A DNA stretch of 64,000 nucleotides from the NCBI RefSeq assembly GCF_900143565.1, contig NZ_FREX01000003.1, forward strand, positions 522,536 through 586,535. The letters are read 5' to 3'. The notes beneath the pieces are model-generated. The model was not told the origin of the DNA. It saw nothing but the letters and a program-made list of their open reading frames with translations, and made no database searches. Origin of the DNA: Pseudovibrio sp. Alg231-02. GTDB lineage: Bacteria > Pseudomonadota > Alphaproteobacteria > Rhizobiales > Stappiaceae. A program made the position numbers and the translations under genes. This document shows positions 56,604 to 64,000 of the stretch, in pieces; within the stretch, counting starts at the first letter, position 1; every line of letters starts with the position of its first letter.

Positions 56604-56654
56604 GCACGTCTGATGATGTACTTGCTGGCTCACTGGTTTGCCGGAGATCTATGA

Positions 56655-56682
56655 AAAACCCCGCTCAAAAGGCGGGGTTTTC
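56655..56682 (+). terminator. Intrinsic terminator after DUF4167
   Basis: 10-bp stem (56655-56664 with 56672-56681), loop TCAAAAG, T-run within the 3' arm. Confidence 0.9.
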
Positions 56683-56721
56683 TTATTGCTGACTGGCAAA
56701 TAGTTCGTTGTGGGTGCTGGC

Positions 56722-57492
56722 TTACTCAATGATGAGTGTGTCACCGACGGAAAGTGTGCCGTTGTTGAGCACTTCCAGATAAATACCAACATCCATATGT
56801 CCCAGTGAACCATGAAGGGCCTTGTTGATGTTGGTGTCGCGCTCGGCTGTGACTGGATTTACATCTACGGCAGCGCAGCGGCGGGTGCGTTTCGCGAATT
56901 TGAACTCTACGCCTGAGCTGGAGCGGATTTTCTTGTCGGCCCAGCCAAACTCCTCATAGGCTGCCAAGCCTTCAACATAGATGTTTGCGCGGAAGCGTCT
57001 TGGATCAATCTCCACGCCCAAAGTCTCAGAAAGCGCTTTCACGCTGGCGAGATTCACGACATGTACGAAATTCTCAGCAGTATCCGTGAAAGCATGGTCG
57101 TCTGCGTGGCGGACTTTGAGCGGGCCAGCGGCTTTCTCACCCATGTGTGCTGTGAAGTAGGCTGCGAGTGCATCCTGTCCTTCAGCTGTTTCCAGCGGTA
57201 ACGTGATGTCTTGACTCTCTGGCTTGGACAGAGTGATGCTTTTGTTTTCCAGATCGTATGTGCATTTGACCTGCGCCACGTCTTCATAACGAACCAGCAC
57301 TAGAAATTTGCTTTTTGAGATGTGCTGAGGGGCTGCTGGATCGAAACCGCATGGACCATTTTCAATCGCATAGGCACGATCCAGCGGGAAGACAGCTCCG
57401 GCTTCTACTGTGGTGGTCTGAAGTGGATGAGCCGTTAAGCCTTTAACTGGATGTGTTGCGAGTGCGGTGATATGCGCAGGCGAAAAAGTCAT
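56722..57492 (-). CDS. MOSC domain protein (YcbX type)
   Basis: 256 residues. An N-terminal MOSC beta-barrel domain (ITALATHPVKGL to DRAYAIENGPCGFDP) precedes the MOSC domain with the conserved cysteine in KRTRRCAAVDVNPVTAERD. MOSC proteins bind molybdenum cofactor; YcbX reduces N-hydroxylated compounds. No fused ferredoxin domain is present here. It lies on the opposite strand between DUF4167 and clpB, breaking an otherwise common pairing. Confidence 0.9.
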   Translation of the reverse strand: MTFSPAHITALATHPVKGLTAHPLQTTTVEAGAVFPLDRAYAIENGPCGFDPAAPQHISKSKFLVLVRYEDVAQVKCTYDLENKSITLSKPESQDITLPLETAEGQDALAAYFTAHMGEKAAGPLKVRHADDHAFTDTAENFVHVVNLASVKALSETLGVEIDPRRFRANIYVEGLAAYEEFGWADKKIRSSSGVEFKFAKRTRRCAAVDVNPVTAERDTNINKALHGSLGHMDVGIYLEVLNNGTLSVGDTLIIE

Positions 57493-57699
57493 ATTAAATT
57501 CCGTTGTTTAAGCTATTCGAAACTATGAGGAACAAAGGATTGTGGCAAGATCTTGCGAGGACCCTCTTTTGTCGGCAGTTTGAACTACTATATGAAGAGT
57601 GCAGGGGGAAGTCTCCTGCTTCGGGTGCTCTTTATGAGGCTCGGATCCTCCCAAAATGCTTCGTCATGCTTCGGGTGACACGGCACATAGGAGTTATAT

Positions 57700-60279
57700 A
57701 TGGACTTTGAGAAATACACCGACCGTGCGCGTGGGTTCATTCAGTCTGCGCAAACATACGCTCTGGGACAAGGGCATCAACAGTTTACTCCCGCACATAT
57801 TTTAAAGGTCTTGCTGGATGACAGCGAGGGCATGTCTGCTGGTCTTATTGAGCGGGCCGGAGGACGTGTGCAGGATGTCCGTCTACAGATTGAGACCGAT
57901 CTGGCTGCGCTTCCTAAAGTGAGCGGCGGCAATGGACAGCTGTACCTAGCGCCTGAAACCGCTCGCCTTTTTGAACAAGCCCAGAAAATTGCAGAGAAAG
58001 CAGGCGACAGTTATGTCACCGTTGAGCGGCTGCTGCTTGCGCTTGCTATGGATAAAGACAGCAAGGCAGGAAAGGCACTTGCTCAAGGTGGTGTCACGCC
58101 CAACGCACTGAACGAAGCTATTAACGAAGTGCGTAAAGGCCGTACTGCGGATTCCGCATCTGCTGAAAATCAATACGACGCTCTGAAAAAATTTGCTCAG
58201 GATCTGACTGAAGCAGCCCGTGACGGTAAGCTCGATCCTGTGATTGGCCGGGATGAGGAAATTCGCCGTGCCATTCAGGTTCTCTCCCGCCGTACCAAGA
58301 ATAACCCGGTTCTGATTGGTGAGCCAGGCGTTGGTAAAACCGCAATTGCTGAAGGCCTTGCGCTGCGCATCGTCAATGGTGATGTGCCGGAGAGCCTGAA
58401 AGACAAGGAACTGCTTGCGCTGGATATGGGCGCACTGATCGCTGGTGCGAAATATCGTGGTGAATTTGAAGAACGCCTGAAGGGTGTTTTGAATGAGGTG
58501 CAAGCCGCTGCTGGTGGCGTGATCCTCTTTATTGATGAAATGCACACGCTGGTTGGGGCGGGGAAAGCAGATGGAGCGATGGACGCTTCCAATCTTCTCA
58601 AGCCTGCGCTGGCGCGTGGTGAATTACATTGCGTTGGGGCGACCACGCTTGATGAATACCGCAAGCACGTTGAGAAAGATGCGGCGCTGGCCCGTCGTTT
58701 CCAGCCTGTGTTTGTAAGTGAGCCAACGGTTGAAGATACGATCTCTATTCTGCGTGGCATTAAGGAGAAGTATGAGCTTCACCATGGTGTGCGCATTTCA
58801 GATAGTGCGATTGTTTCTGCGGCCACGCTGTCCAACCGTTACATCACGGACCGCTTCCTACCGGATAAGGCGATTGACCTTGTTGATGAGGCCGCCAGTC
58901 GCTTGCGAATGCAGGTGGATTCCAAGCCGGAAGAACTGGATGAGCTGGACCGCCGTATCATTCAGCTAAAGATTGAGCGGGAAGCGCTCAAGAAAGAGGA
59001 TGATGACGCCACGAAGGATCGACTTCAGCGCCTTGAGAAAGAGCTGGTTGATCTGGAAGAAGAATCCAATGCACTGACACAACGCTGGCAATCTGAAAAA
59101 GATAAGCTGAGCGGCGAGCAGAAAATTAAAGAGCAGTTGGACGAAGCACGCACCGAGTTGGAGCAAGCGCAGCGTATCGGCAATCTGGCTAAAGCGGGTG
59201 AGTTGGCTTACGGCGTTATTCCTGATCTGGAAAAGAAGCTCTTGAATGCCCAGACAGCGGAAGATGTCGATAACACCATGCTCAATGAGACCGTGAGCAG
59301 TGAGAGTATTGCTCAGATTGTGTCTCGCTGGACTGGAATTCCCGTCGACAAGATGCTGGAAGGCGAACGAGAAAAGCTGCTTCGTATGGAAGATGAGCTG
59401 GCCAAGCGTGTTGTTGGGCAGCAGGAAGCTGTTCATGCTGTGTCTACTGCTGTGCGCCGGTCTCGTGCCGGGTTGCAGGATCCGAACAGGCCAATCGGTT
59501 CGTTCATGTTCCTCGGCCCAACTGGCGTTGGTAAAACAGAGCTGACCAAAGCGCTCGCCAGCTATCTCTTTGATGATGAGACAGCCATGGTGCGCGTGGA
59601 CATGTCTGAATTCATGGAAAAGCACAGTGTTGCTCGTCTGATCGGCGCGCCTCCGGGTTATGTTGGTTATGAAGAAGGCGGCGTTCTGACAGAAGCAGTG
59701 CGCCGTCGACCTTATCAGGTGGTGCTGTTTGACGAGGTTGAAAAAGCTCATGGCGATGTGTTCAACGTTCTGCTTCAGGTGCTGGACGATGGCCGTCTGA
59801 CGGACGGGCAGGGCCGGACTGTGGACTTCCGCAATACGCTGATCATCATGACGTCGAACCTTGGTTCAGAATTTTTGGCTTCCCAGGGCGAAGGTGAAGA
59901 TGCTGATGCTGTTCGCGGGCCGGTGATGGATGCGGTGAAAGCGCACTTCCGTCCTGAGTTTGTGAACCGTCTGGATGAGATTATTCTGTTCCATCGTTTG
60001 CAAAGAGCTCAGATGTCTCGGATCGTTGAAATTCAGTTGGCTCGTTTGCAAAAACTACTGGATGACAGGAAGATGGAGCTTGAGCTGGATGATGGCGCTA
60101 TGGGTTGGCTTGCCGAGAAAGGGTATGACCCGGCTTATGGTGCACGACCGCTGAAGCGCGTTATTCAGAAACAAGTGCAGGATCCATTGGCAGAAATGCT
60201 GTTGGCTGGATCAATCTCTGACGGTCAGGCCATCCGGGTCTCTGCGGGAACGGACAGACTGCTTTTTGAAACGACCTGA
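57700..60279 (+). CDS. clpB: ATP-dependent disaggregase ClpB
   Basis: 859 residues. Clp N-domain (residues 1-145), AAA1 with [15 protein letters not shown], the long coiled-coil middle domain (about 405-525) that contacts DnaK, and AAA2 with [15 protein letters not shown] are all present; the end PLAEMLL is usual. It rescues aggregated proteins with DnaK/DnaJ/GrpE. Heat-shock control is likely, but I cannot identify a clear sigma-32 promoter upstream. AGGAG precedes the ATG. Confidence 0.98.
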   Translation: MDFEKYTDRARGFIQSAQTYALGQGHQQFTPAHILKVLLDDSEGMSAGLIERAGGRVQDVRLQIETDLAALPKVSGGNGQLYLAPETARLFEQAQKIAEKAGDSYVTVERLLLALAMDKDSKAGKALAQGGVTPNALNEAINEVRKGRTADSASAENQYDALKKFAQDLTEAARDGKLDPVIGRDEEIRRAIQVLSRRTKNNPVLIGEPGVGKTAIAEGLALRIVNGDVPESLKDKELLALDMGALIAGAKYRGEFEERLKGVLNEVQAAAGGVILFIDEMHTLVGAGKADGAMDASNLLKPALARGELHCVGATTLDEYRKHVEKDAALARRFQPVFVSEPTVEDTISILRGIKEKYELHHGVRISDSAIVSAATLSNRYITDRFLPDKAIDLVDEAASRLRMQVDSKPEELDELDRRIIQLKIEREALKKEDDDATKDRLQRLEKELVDLEEESNALTQRWQSEKDKLSGEQKIKEQLDEARTELEQAQRIGNLAKAGELAYGVIPDLEKKLLNAQTAEDVDNTMLNETVSSESIAQIVSRWTGIPVDKMLEGEREKLLRMEDELAKRVVGQQEAVHAVSTAVRRSRAGLQDPNRPIGSFMFLGPTGVGKTELTKALASYLFDDETAMVRVDMSEFMEKHSVARLIGAPPGYVGYEEGGVLTEAVRRRPYQVVLFDEVEKAHGDVFNVLLQVLDDGRLTDGQGRTVDFRNTLIIMTSNLGSEFLASQGEGEDADAVRGPVMDAVKAHFRPEFVNRLDEIILFHRLQRAQMSRIVEIQLARLQKLLDDRKMELELDDGAMGWLAEKGYDPAYGARPLKRVIQKQVQDPLAEMLLAGSISDGQAIRVSAGTDRLLFETT

Positions 60280-60302
60280 CAGATTGGATCATGATTTAAA
60301 GA

Positions 60303-60330
60303 AGAGGGCCGGATTTTCTGGCCCTTTTTT
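60303..60330 (+). terminator. Intrinsic terminator of clpB
   Basis: AGGGCC (60305-60310) pairs with GGCCCT (60320-60325), followed by T-run to 60330. Confidence 0.9.
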
Positions 60331-60441
60331 GTGCTTTGTGGACATACTCAGAAACATAAAGCGACTGTTCGAAAGTGTGCTTTTGGTGTCTAGTCATGCA
60401 GACTAAAACTTGAGTGTTGGTTAGGGGGCAGGGCATCGGGC

Positions 60442-61041
60442 ATGAGACACGTTGATATTGCAATATCGCTTGTGGTTGTCAGTTATCTCTGGCTTGCCGC
60501 GACTGTTGTCATTGGCGGGCAGTTTTATCCAGATTACGACCATATATCACAGTTCATGAGCGCTCTTGGAGCAACCGGCGCTCCGTTTGGGCCTGCCGTG
60601 AATTATTGGGGTTTTACGGTTGTGGAGCTGTTGCTGCTGCCATGCCTCGTGATCTGCTTTGCTTATCTGATGCGCAATCGTGCAGAGCGTGTTGGCTTGA
60701 TGATTTTTGCAGGCTATCCGCTGCTTATCGCTGTTGCTGCGTTCTTTCCGTGTGATTTTGAATGCAACATGGATGATCCCACACGCAGCCAACTCATGCA
60801 TACGGCTGCTGGCTTTTTGGCCTATTTCTGCGCTGTTGTGGGATTGTGTTTGTTGTCTCATGCCAAAGCTGAAAGATCGTTTTGGGTGGCGCCTGGGCTG
60901 ATCTTGCTGGTGATGCTCTTCAGTCTATCTATGGAAACCACTTTCAGTGGTCTCATGCAACGTGCGTTGGAGACTGGTATTTATCTTTGGTTTTTCGTGA
61001 TCCTGATGCGCAAGCGCTATCATAAAGAGCAAGTAGTTTGA
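60442..61041 (+). CDS. DUF998 membrane protein
   Basis: 199 residues with six predicted helices. YDHISQFMSALGATGAPFG after the first helix is the DUF998 signature. Function unknown. ATG 60442 follows a G-rich site. It converges on the M23 peptidase gene. Confidence 0.88.
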   Translation: MRHVDIAISLVVVSYLWLAATVVIGGQFYPDYDHISQFMSALGATGAPFGPAVNYWGFTVVELLLLPCLVICFAYLMRNRAERVGLMIFAGYPLLIAVAAFFPCDFECNMDDPTRSQLMHTAAGFLAYFCAVVGLCLLSHAKAERSFWVAPGLILLVMLFSLSMETTFSGLMQRALETGIYLWFFVILMRKRYHKEQVV

Positions 61042-61085
61042 CGCTATTTGCTCTTTAATCGTGAGATCCCTTTGATGAACTGAGG

Positions 61086-63083
61086 TCAGTTCCGTAGTGA
61101 AGCGACGCGCTGGCTTGGACGGCCTGTTTCCATTAGAGCATTTATGCGGTCGCGTTCGCGCTTGAAGTTCTCAAGAACCTTAGCCTCAAGGATGCGGCCT
61201 TGCGGTACCTTGATCTTAAGTGAGTTCACAAAGCGACCATTCACTTTCACTTCGTAATGGAGGTGGTTACCCGTTGAAAGACCAGTGGTTCCCACATAGC
61301 CAATAACGGAGCCCTGTCTGATTTTCTGGCCTTTTTGAATTCCTGAGCCAAAGCGGGTCATGTGGTTATATGTGGTGACATAGCCGTTGGCGTGTTTGAT
61401 CTCGACGCGTTTGCCGTAACCGCCTGACCAAGCTGCTTTTTGGATCACCCCATCACCAGCTGCAAAGATTGCGGTGCCGCGAGGAGCGGCCCAATCCGTG
61501 CCGGTGTGCAAACGGCGGGTTTTCAAAACCGGGTGGCGGCGCATGCCGAAGCCAGATGTAAAGCGGCCAGCTGCGATTGGTTTACGGAGCAGGAACTGCT
61601 TTGCGCTCTGGCCGTTCTCATCATAATAGTCGACGACACCATCGTCCGGTGTGCGGAAACGGTAGAAACGGTGTGAGCGACCATTCACGGTGATGGATGT
61701 GTAAAGAATTTCAGAGGTGCCAGTGGTCTGATCTGCATCAAGGCCGTAGAAGACGCTCATCTCATCACCGCTTTTTACGGAGGCGTTGAAGTCAACGCTA
61801 TAAGAATAGATGCGAACGAGTTCTTTGATGAGGGATGTTGGGACGTCGTTATCAAGACCAGTCTGGTAGATCGAGTCATAATAGGTGGCGCGAGGGCCAA
61901 CGGAGTTTTGCTGCTGTGATGCAAACGCGTCTGCGGCCATCTGTGTGGACGGCTCAGGTGCGACGACAAACTCGCCTTCATCGTTTGGTGCGATGGTTCC
62001 TACATGACGTTGATCTTCATAGATGCTGACACGTACAAGAATTCCGTCGTCCTCTTCGATCTTGTCCGTGTTGAGGGACAGGCGGAAGATCTGACCAGCT
62101 TTGATTGTGTCGATGCCAAAGTTTTCGGTAAATGCTTTGATGTAGCCTTCCGCTTCGTTCTCAGAAGCCTCACCATCCAGCAGAATGTCAATAAAGTCAG
62201 TCTGGGTCAGGATTGGAACTATGCGTTCTTCGATCTGATTGGCCTGGGAGATTTTACGGGACTTGGGCTGGAAGGAAACGTTTTCTTCTGTAATGCGGAC
62301 TTCGATGTTTTCAAATGACTGTTCTGAAAGTGGAGCAAAACCTGCATTGAAGTCTTCGAGGCTCGGCACAGCCGCAATGTCAGTGGAATTATCCAGCATG
62401 AACATCGCTGCTTTTTTGACCTGCTCCTGAACGGCCTCTTCTTTATGATCGGGAAGAGCGACCATACTCATAGCTTCCAGCGGGAAGTCGCGTTGAGAAA
62501 TGGAGACTTCGCCTTCAATGTCGGCACCGTAGATTGCATCACTGGCGACCTGTAACGGAGCAACCTGTTCTCCCTGATACATAGTGATCGGGTCGAATGG
62601 CGGAATGTCTGCAGCTGTTTCTTGTTTCTTGATATTCTCAAGGCTTGCGCTGACGAGCGCATATGGCTTGGCTTTTACGTGGTCACGGCCATCGCTGCGG
62701 GTCACTGTATTTACTTCAATGATCTGCCGATTGGAGAAGCCGTCGGTTGCGGAGCTCAGGCGGTCGCCTTTTCCGCTGGAATTACGCTGTGGTGTCAGGT
62801 CTGTTGAAGTGCTCGCGGGGGCTTTCGCTGTCTTATAAGTGTACTGGCCATCAAGCGCAGCCATCAACGCACCACCCATTAATACAATGGAGGTCATGCC
62901 GGTCAGGATCGTCCCGATCAACCAACGGCCATTAAGCCGTGCAGGCTGGTCAGACGAACTTGCAAGGCTGTCCACCATCAAAGCAGGTTCATTGCCAAGA
63001 TTGACGGAAGGCCTTCCATTAGTATGGAACCTACCAGAATTCATCGAGCTACTTATCTTTCCCCAAATCGGCAGAGATGCCAT
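61086..63083 (-). CDS. M23 family murein endopeptidase with N-terminal membrane anchor
   Basis: 665 residues. One transmembrane helix at about residues 54-76 puts the rest in the periplasm. A long mixed region precedes an OapA/SPD-like segment and the LytM (M23) domain: GFGMRRHPVLKTRRLHTGTD supplies the first zinc His and Asp, and GNHLHYEVKVNG the HxH pair. All zinc ligands are present, so it should cut peptidoglycan cross-bridges. The start is uncertain: ATG 63083 or ATG 63044, neither with a strong ribosome-binding site. Confidence 0.92.
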   Translation of the reverse strand: MASLPIWGKISSSMNSGRFHTNGRPSVNLGNEPALMVDSLASSSDQPARLNGRWLIGTILTGMTSIVLMGGALMAALDGQYTYKTAKAPASTSTDLTPQRNSSGKGDRLSSATDGFSNRQIIEVNTVTRSDGRDHVKAKPYALVSASLENIKKQETAADIPPFDPITMYQGEQVAPLQVASDAIYGADIEGEVSISQRDFPLEAMSMVALPDHKEEAVQEQVKKAAMFMLDNSTDIAAVPSLEDFNAGFAPLSEQSFENIEVRITEENVSFQPKSRKISQANQIEERIVPILTQTDFIDILLDGEASENEAEGYIKAFTENFGIDTIKAGQIFRLSLNTDKIEEDDGILVRVSIYEDQRHVGTIAPNDEGEFVVAPEPSTQMAADAFASQQQNSVGPRATYYDSIYQTGLDNDVPTSLIKELVRIYSYSVDFNASVKSGDEMSVFYGLDADQTTGTSEILYTSITVNGRSHRFYRFRTPDDGVVDYYDENGQSAKQFLLRKPIAAGRFTSGFGMRRHPVLKTRRLHTGTDWAAPRGTAIFAAGDGVIQKAAWSGGYGKRVEIKHANGYVTTYNHMTRFGSGIQKGQKIRQGSVIGYVGTTGLSTGNHLHYEVKVNGRFVNSLKIKVPQGRILEAKVLENFKRERDRINALMETGRPSQRVASLRN

Positions 63084-63719
63084 CTGCAGCAGAGTTCTGC
63101 ATTACGTGTTTACGATTGATAGACAATGCTGAAGATAGGGACAACTGATGAAAGACAAATACGGCTGGATTTTGTCCCTGATACTATGAAAAATTATAGA
63201 AAAAATGGAATTGGCGAGAAAATAATGAATTTGGCTGGCAAACCACGATTTTAAGCACCATATAAATACAGGGTTTGCGATTATTGAAAAAGTTTCCCCA
63301 GTCCTGTGAAAATTTTGAAGTTTTCTCTCAGGGCTCGTTGACAGGGTCAGCTCATATCCCTATAACCCGCTTCACGCCACCGGGGCGGGCCACTGAGGCG
63401 CGGTTCTGGAGGCACAAAAACAGAAGGATTTACGGGGTTTTTAAGAGGTCTTGTAGGTCTGGATATTGAGGCGAAAGTCTCCGCTCATTGACAATTGAAT
63501 ACGGAAGAAGAAAGAGAAACGTGGACGGCGGTTATTCGCGAGTGGTTTGGTAACAAGCCACTGTTACGGAATAGCTGACTTAGTTTACGTTTTTCAGAAC
63601 ACCAAAGATTGAGGCTTCGGTCTTAATTATTTGCGTGTTCCTCGTCTATTAATTGGCCATTTATGGTCGGTTAGATTTGAGTACAGAAACGTGATTTAAG
63701 TTGGGATTAATATTCAGTA
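63084..63719. other. 636-base rRNA upstream and leader region
   Basis: No gene supported. AT-rich DNA (63130-63330) leads into a consensus promoter at 63338-63366, then a leader with the conserved alphaproteobacterial TTGACAATTGAAT...AAGAGAAACGTGG block at 63489-63523, which is usual before 16S genes and likely takes part in processing or antitermination. Confidence 0.75.
63338..63366 (+). promoter_or_regulatory. Consensus rRNA promoter
   Basis: TTGACA at 63338-63343, 17-base spacer and TATAAC at 63361-63366, with a C-rich discriminator afterwards and AT-rich DNA upstream as an UP-element candidate. Placement about 350 bases before 16S fits an rrn P1. Confidence 0.88.
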
Positions 63720-64000
63720 GAACCTGAGAGTTTGATCCTGGCTCAGAACGAACGCTGGCGGCAGGCCTAACACATGCAAGTCGAACGGATCCTTCGGGAT
63801 TAGTGGCAGACGGGTGAGTAACGCGTGGGAAGCTACCTTGTGGTAGGGGACAACAGTTGGAAACGACTGCTAATACCCTATGAGCCCTATGGGGGAAAGA
63901 TTTATCGCCATGAGATGTGCCCGCGTTAGATTAGCTAGTTGGTAAGGTAATGGCTTACCAAGGCGACGATCTATAGCTGGTCTGAGAGGATGATCAGCCA
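63720..64000 (+). rRNA. rrs: 16S ribosomal RNA, 5' part (cut by window edge)
   Basis: The sequence contains the universal GAGTTTGATCCTGGCTCAG block at 63728-63746, followed by the alphaproteobacterial AACGAACGCTGGCGGC. The short V1 loop and GGCAGACGGGTGAGTAACGCGTGGG fit alphaproteobacteria, close to Pseudovibrio in my memory. About 280 of about 1480 bases are present. Confidence 0.98.

Noticed and set aside
57493..57699. Sigma-32 heat-shock promoter for clpB
   Set aside because: CTTGCG at about 57548 is followed by no acceptable -10 at the right distance, so I do not call a promoter.
57504..57710. 68-codon frame upstream of clpB
   Set aside because: It starts with TTG without a ribosome-binding site and runs into clpB; no family similarity.
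1..64000. CRISPR arrays, insertion sequences, tRNA genes or prophage
   Set aside because: I found no regularly spaced direct repeats, transposase or integrase genes, tRNA cloverleafs or phage structural genes on either strand.

Overview
This window is ordinary chromosomal DNA from a marine-type alphaproteobacterium. The partial 16S rRNA at the right edge, alphaproteobacterial gene neighbourhoods (ubiG/lysC-ptsP-prfA-prmC-DUF4167-clpB; secA/parvulin-argJ-GNAT-mutT; methyltransferase/comF-grxC-nitrilase-DUF1178), DUF2794 and DUF4167 proteins and a methylsuccinyl-CoA dehydrogenase all agree. The 16S start and the moderate G+C content remind me of Pseudovibrio or a close relative in Stappiaceae; that genus guess is inference.

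Layout. 1-6.1 kb: 3' part of inorganic pyrophosphatase, a small periplasmic protein, DUF2794, a drug-type MFS exporter, a cystathionine lyase-type PLP enzyme and an MHS-family symporter. 6.2-14.2 kb: CPBP protease, truncated haemoglobin, DM13 protein, RecQ, an ArsP-type permease with its ArsR regulator, a GAF protein, and an inner-membrane protein/HlyD pair. 14.3-15.9 kb: an accessory cassette with a Panacea-domain antitoxin overlapping a two-helix membrane protein, plus another small membrane protein. 16-33.5 kb: Bax-inhibitor-like protein, YbbAP ABC system with divergent TesA, aldo/keto reductase, ThpR, methylsuccinyl-CoA dehydrogenase, BrkB, DMT exporter, chemoreceptor, ferredoxin reductase, alpha/beta hydrolase and L,D-transpeptidase. 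33.5-36.5 kb: SH3-like protein, GyrI-like/PadR operon, methyltransferase. 36.6-60.3 kb: housekeeping genes for secretion, arginine, redox, ubiquinone, aspartate-family amino acids, nitrogen PTS, translation termination and protein disaggregation. 60.4-64 kb: DUF998 protein, an M23 murein hydrolase and a promoter plus leader feeding a 16S rRNA gene.

Most promising signals. (1) The Panacea/2TM pair looks like a toxin-antitoxin or phage-defence module of the PanAT type. (2) A two-hairpin repeat occurs twice, each time starting at the upstream stop codon, with compensatory base changes. (3) The ArsR and PadR genes each have two matching operator palindromes. (4) A decayed C-terminal fragment of an MHS transporter lies beside the PLP enzyme gene. 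(5) Two intergenic regions are unusually rich in hairpins and could make structured RNAs.

All assignments come from reading the translated sequence and recognising families; no search was run. Where an earlier non-ATG codon was possible, the start was chosen from ribosome-binding-site spacing and family similarity.
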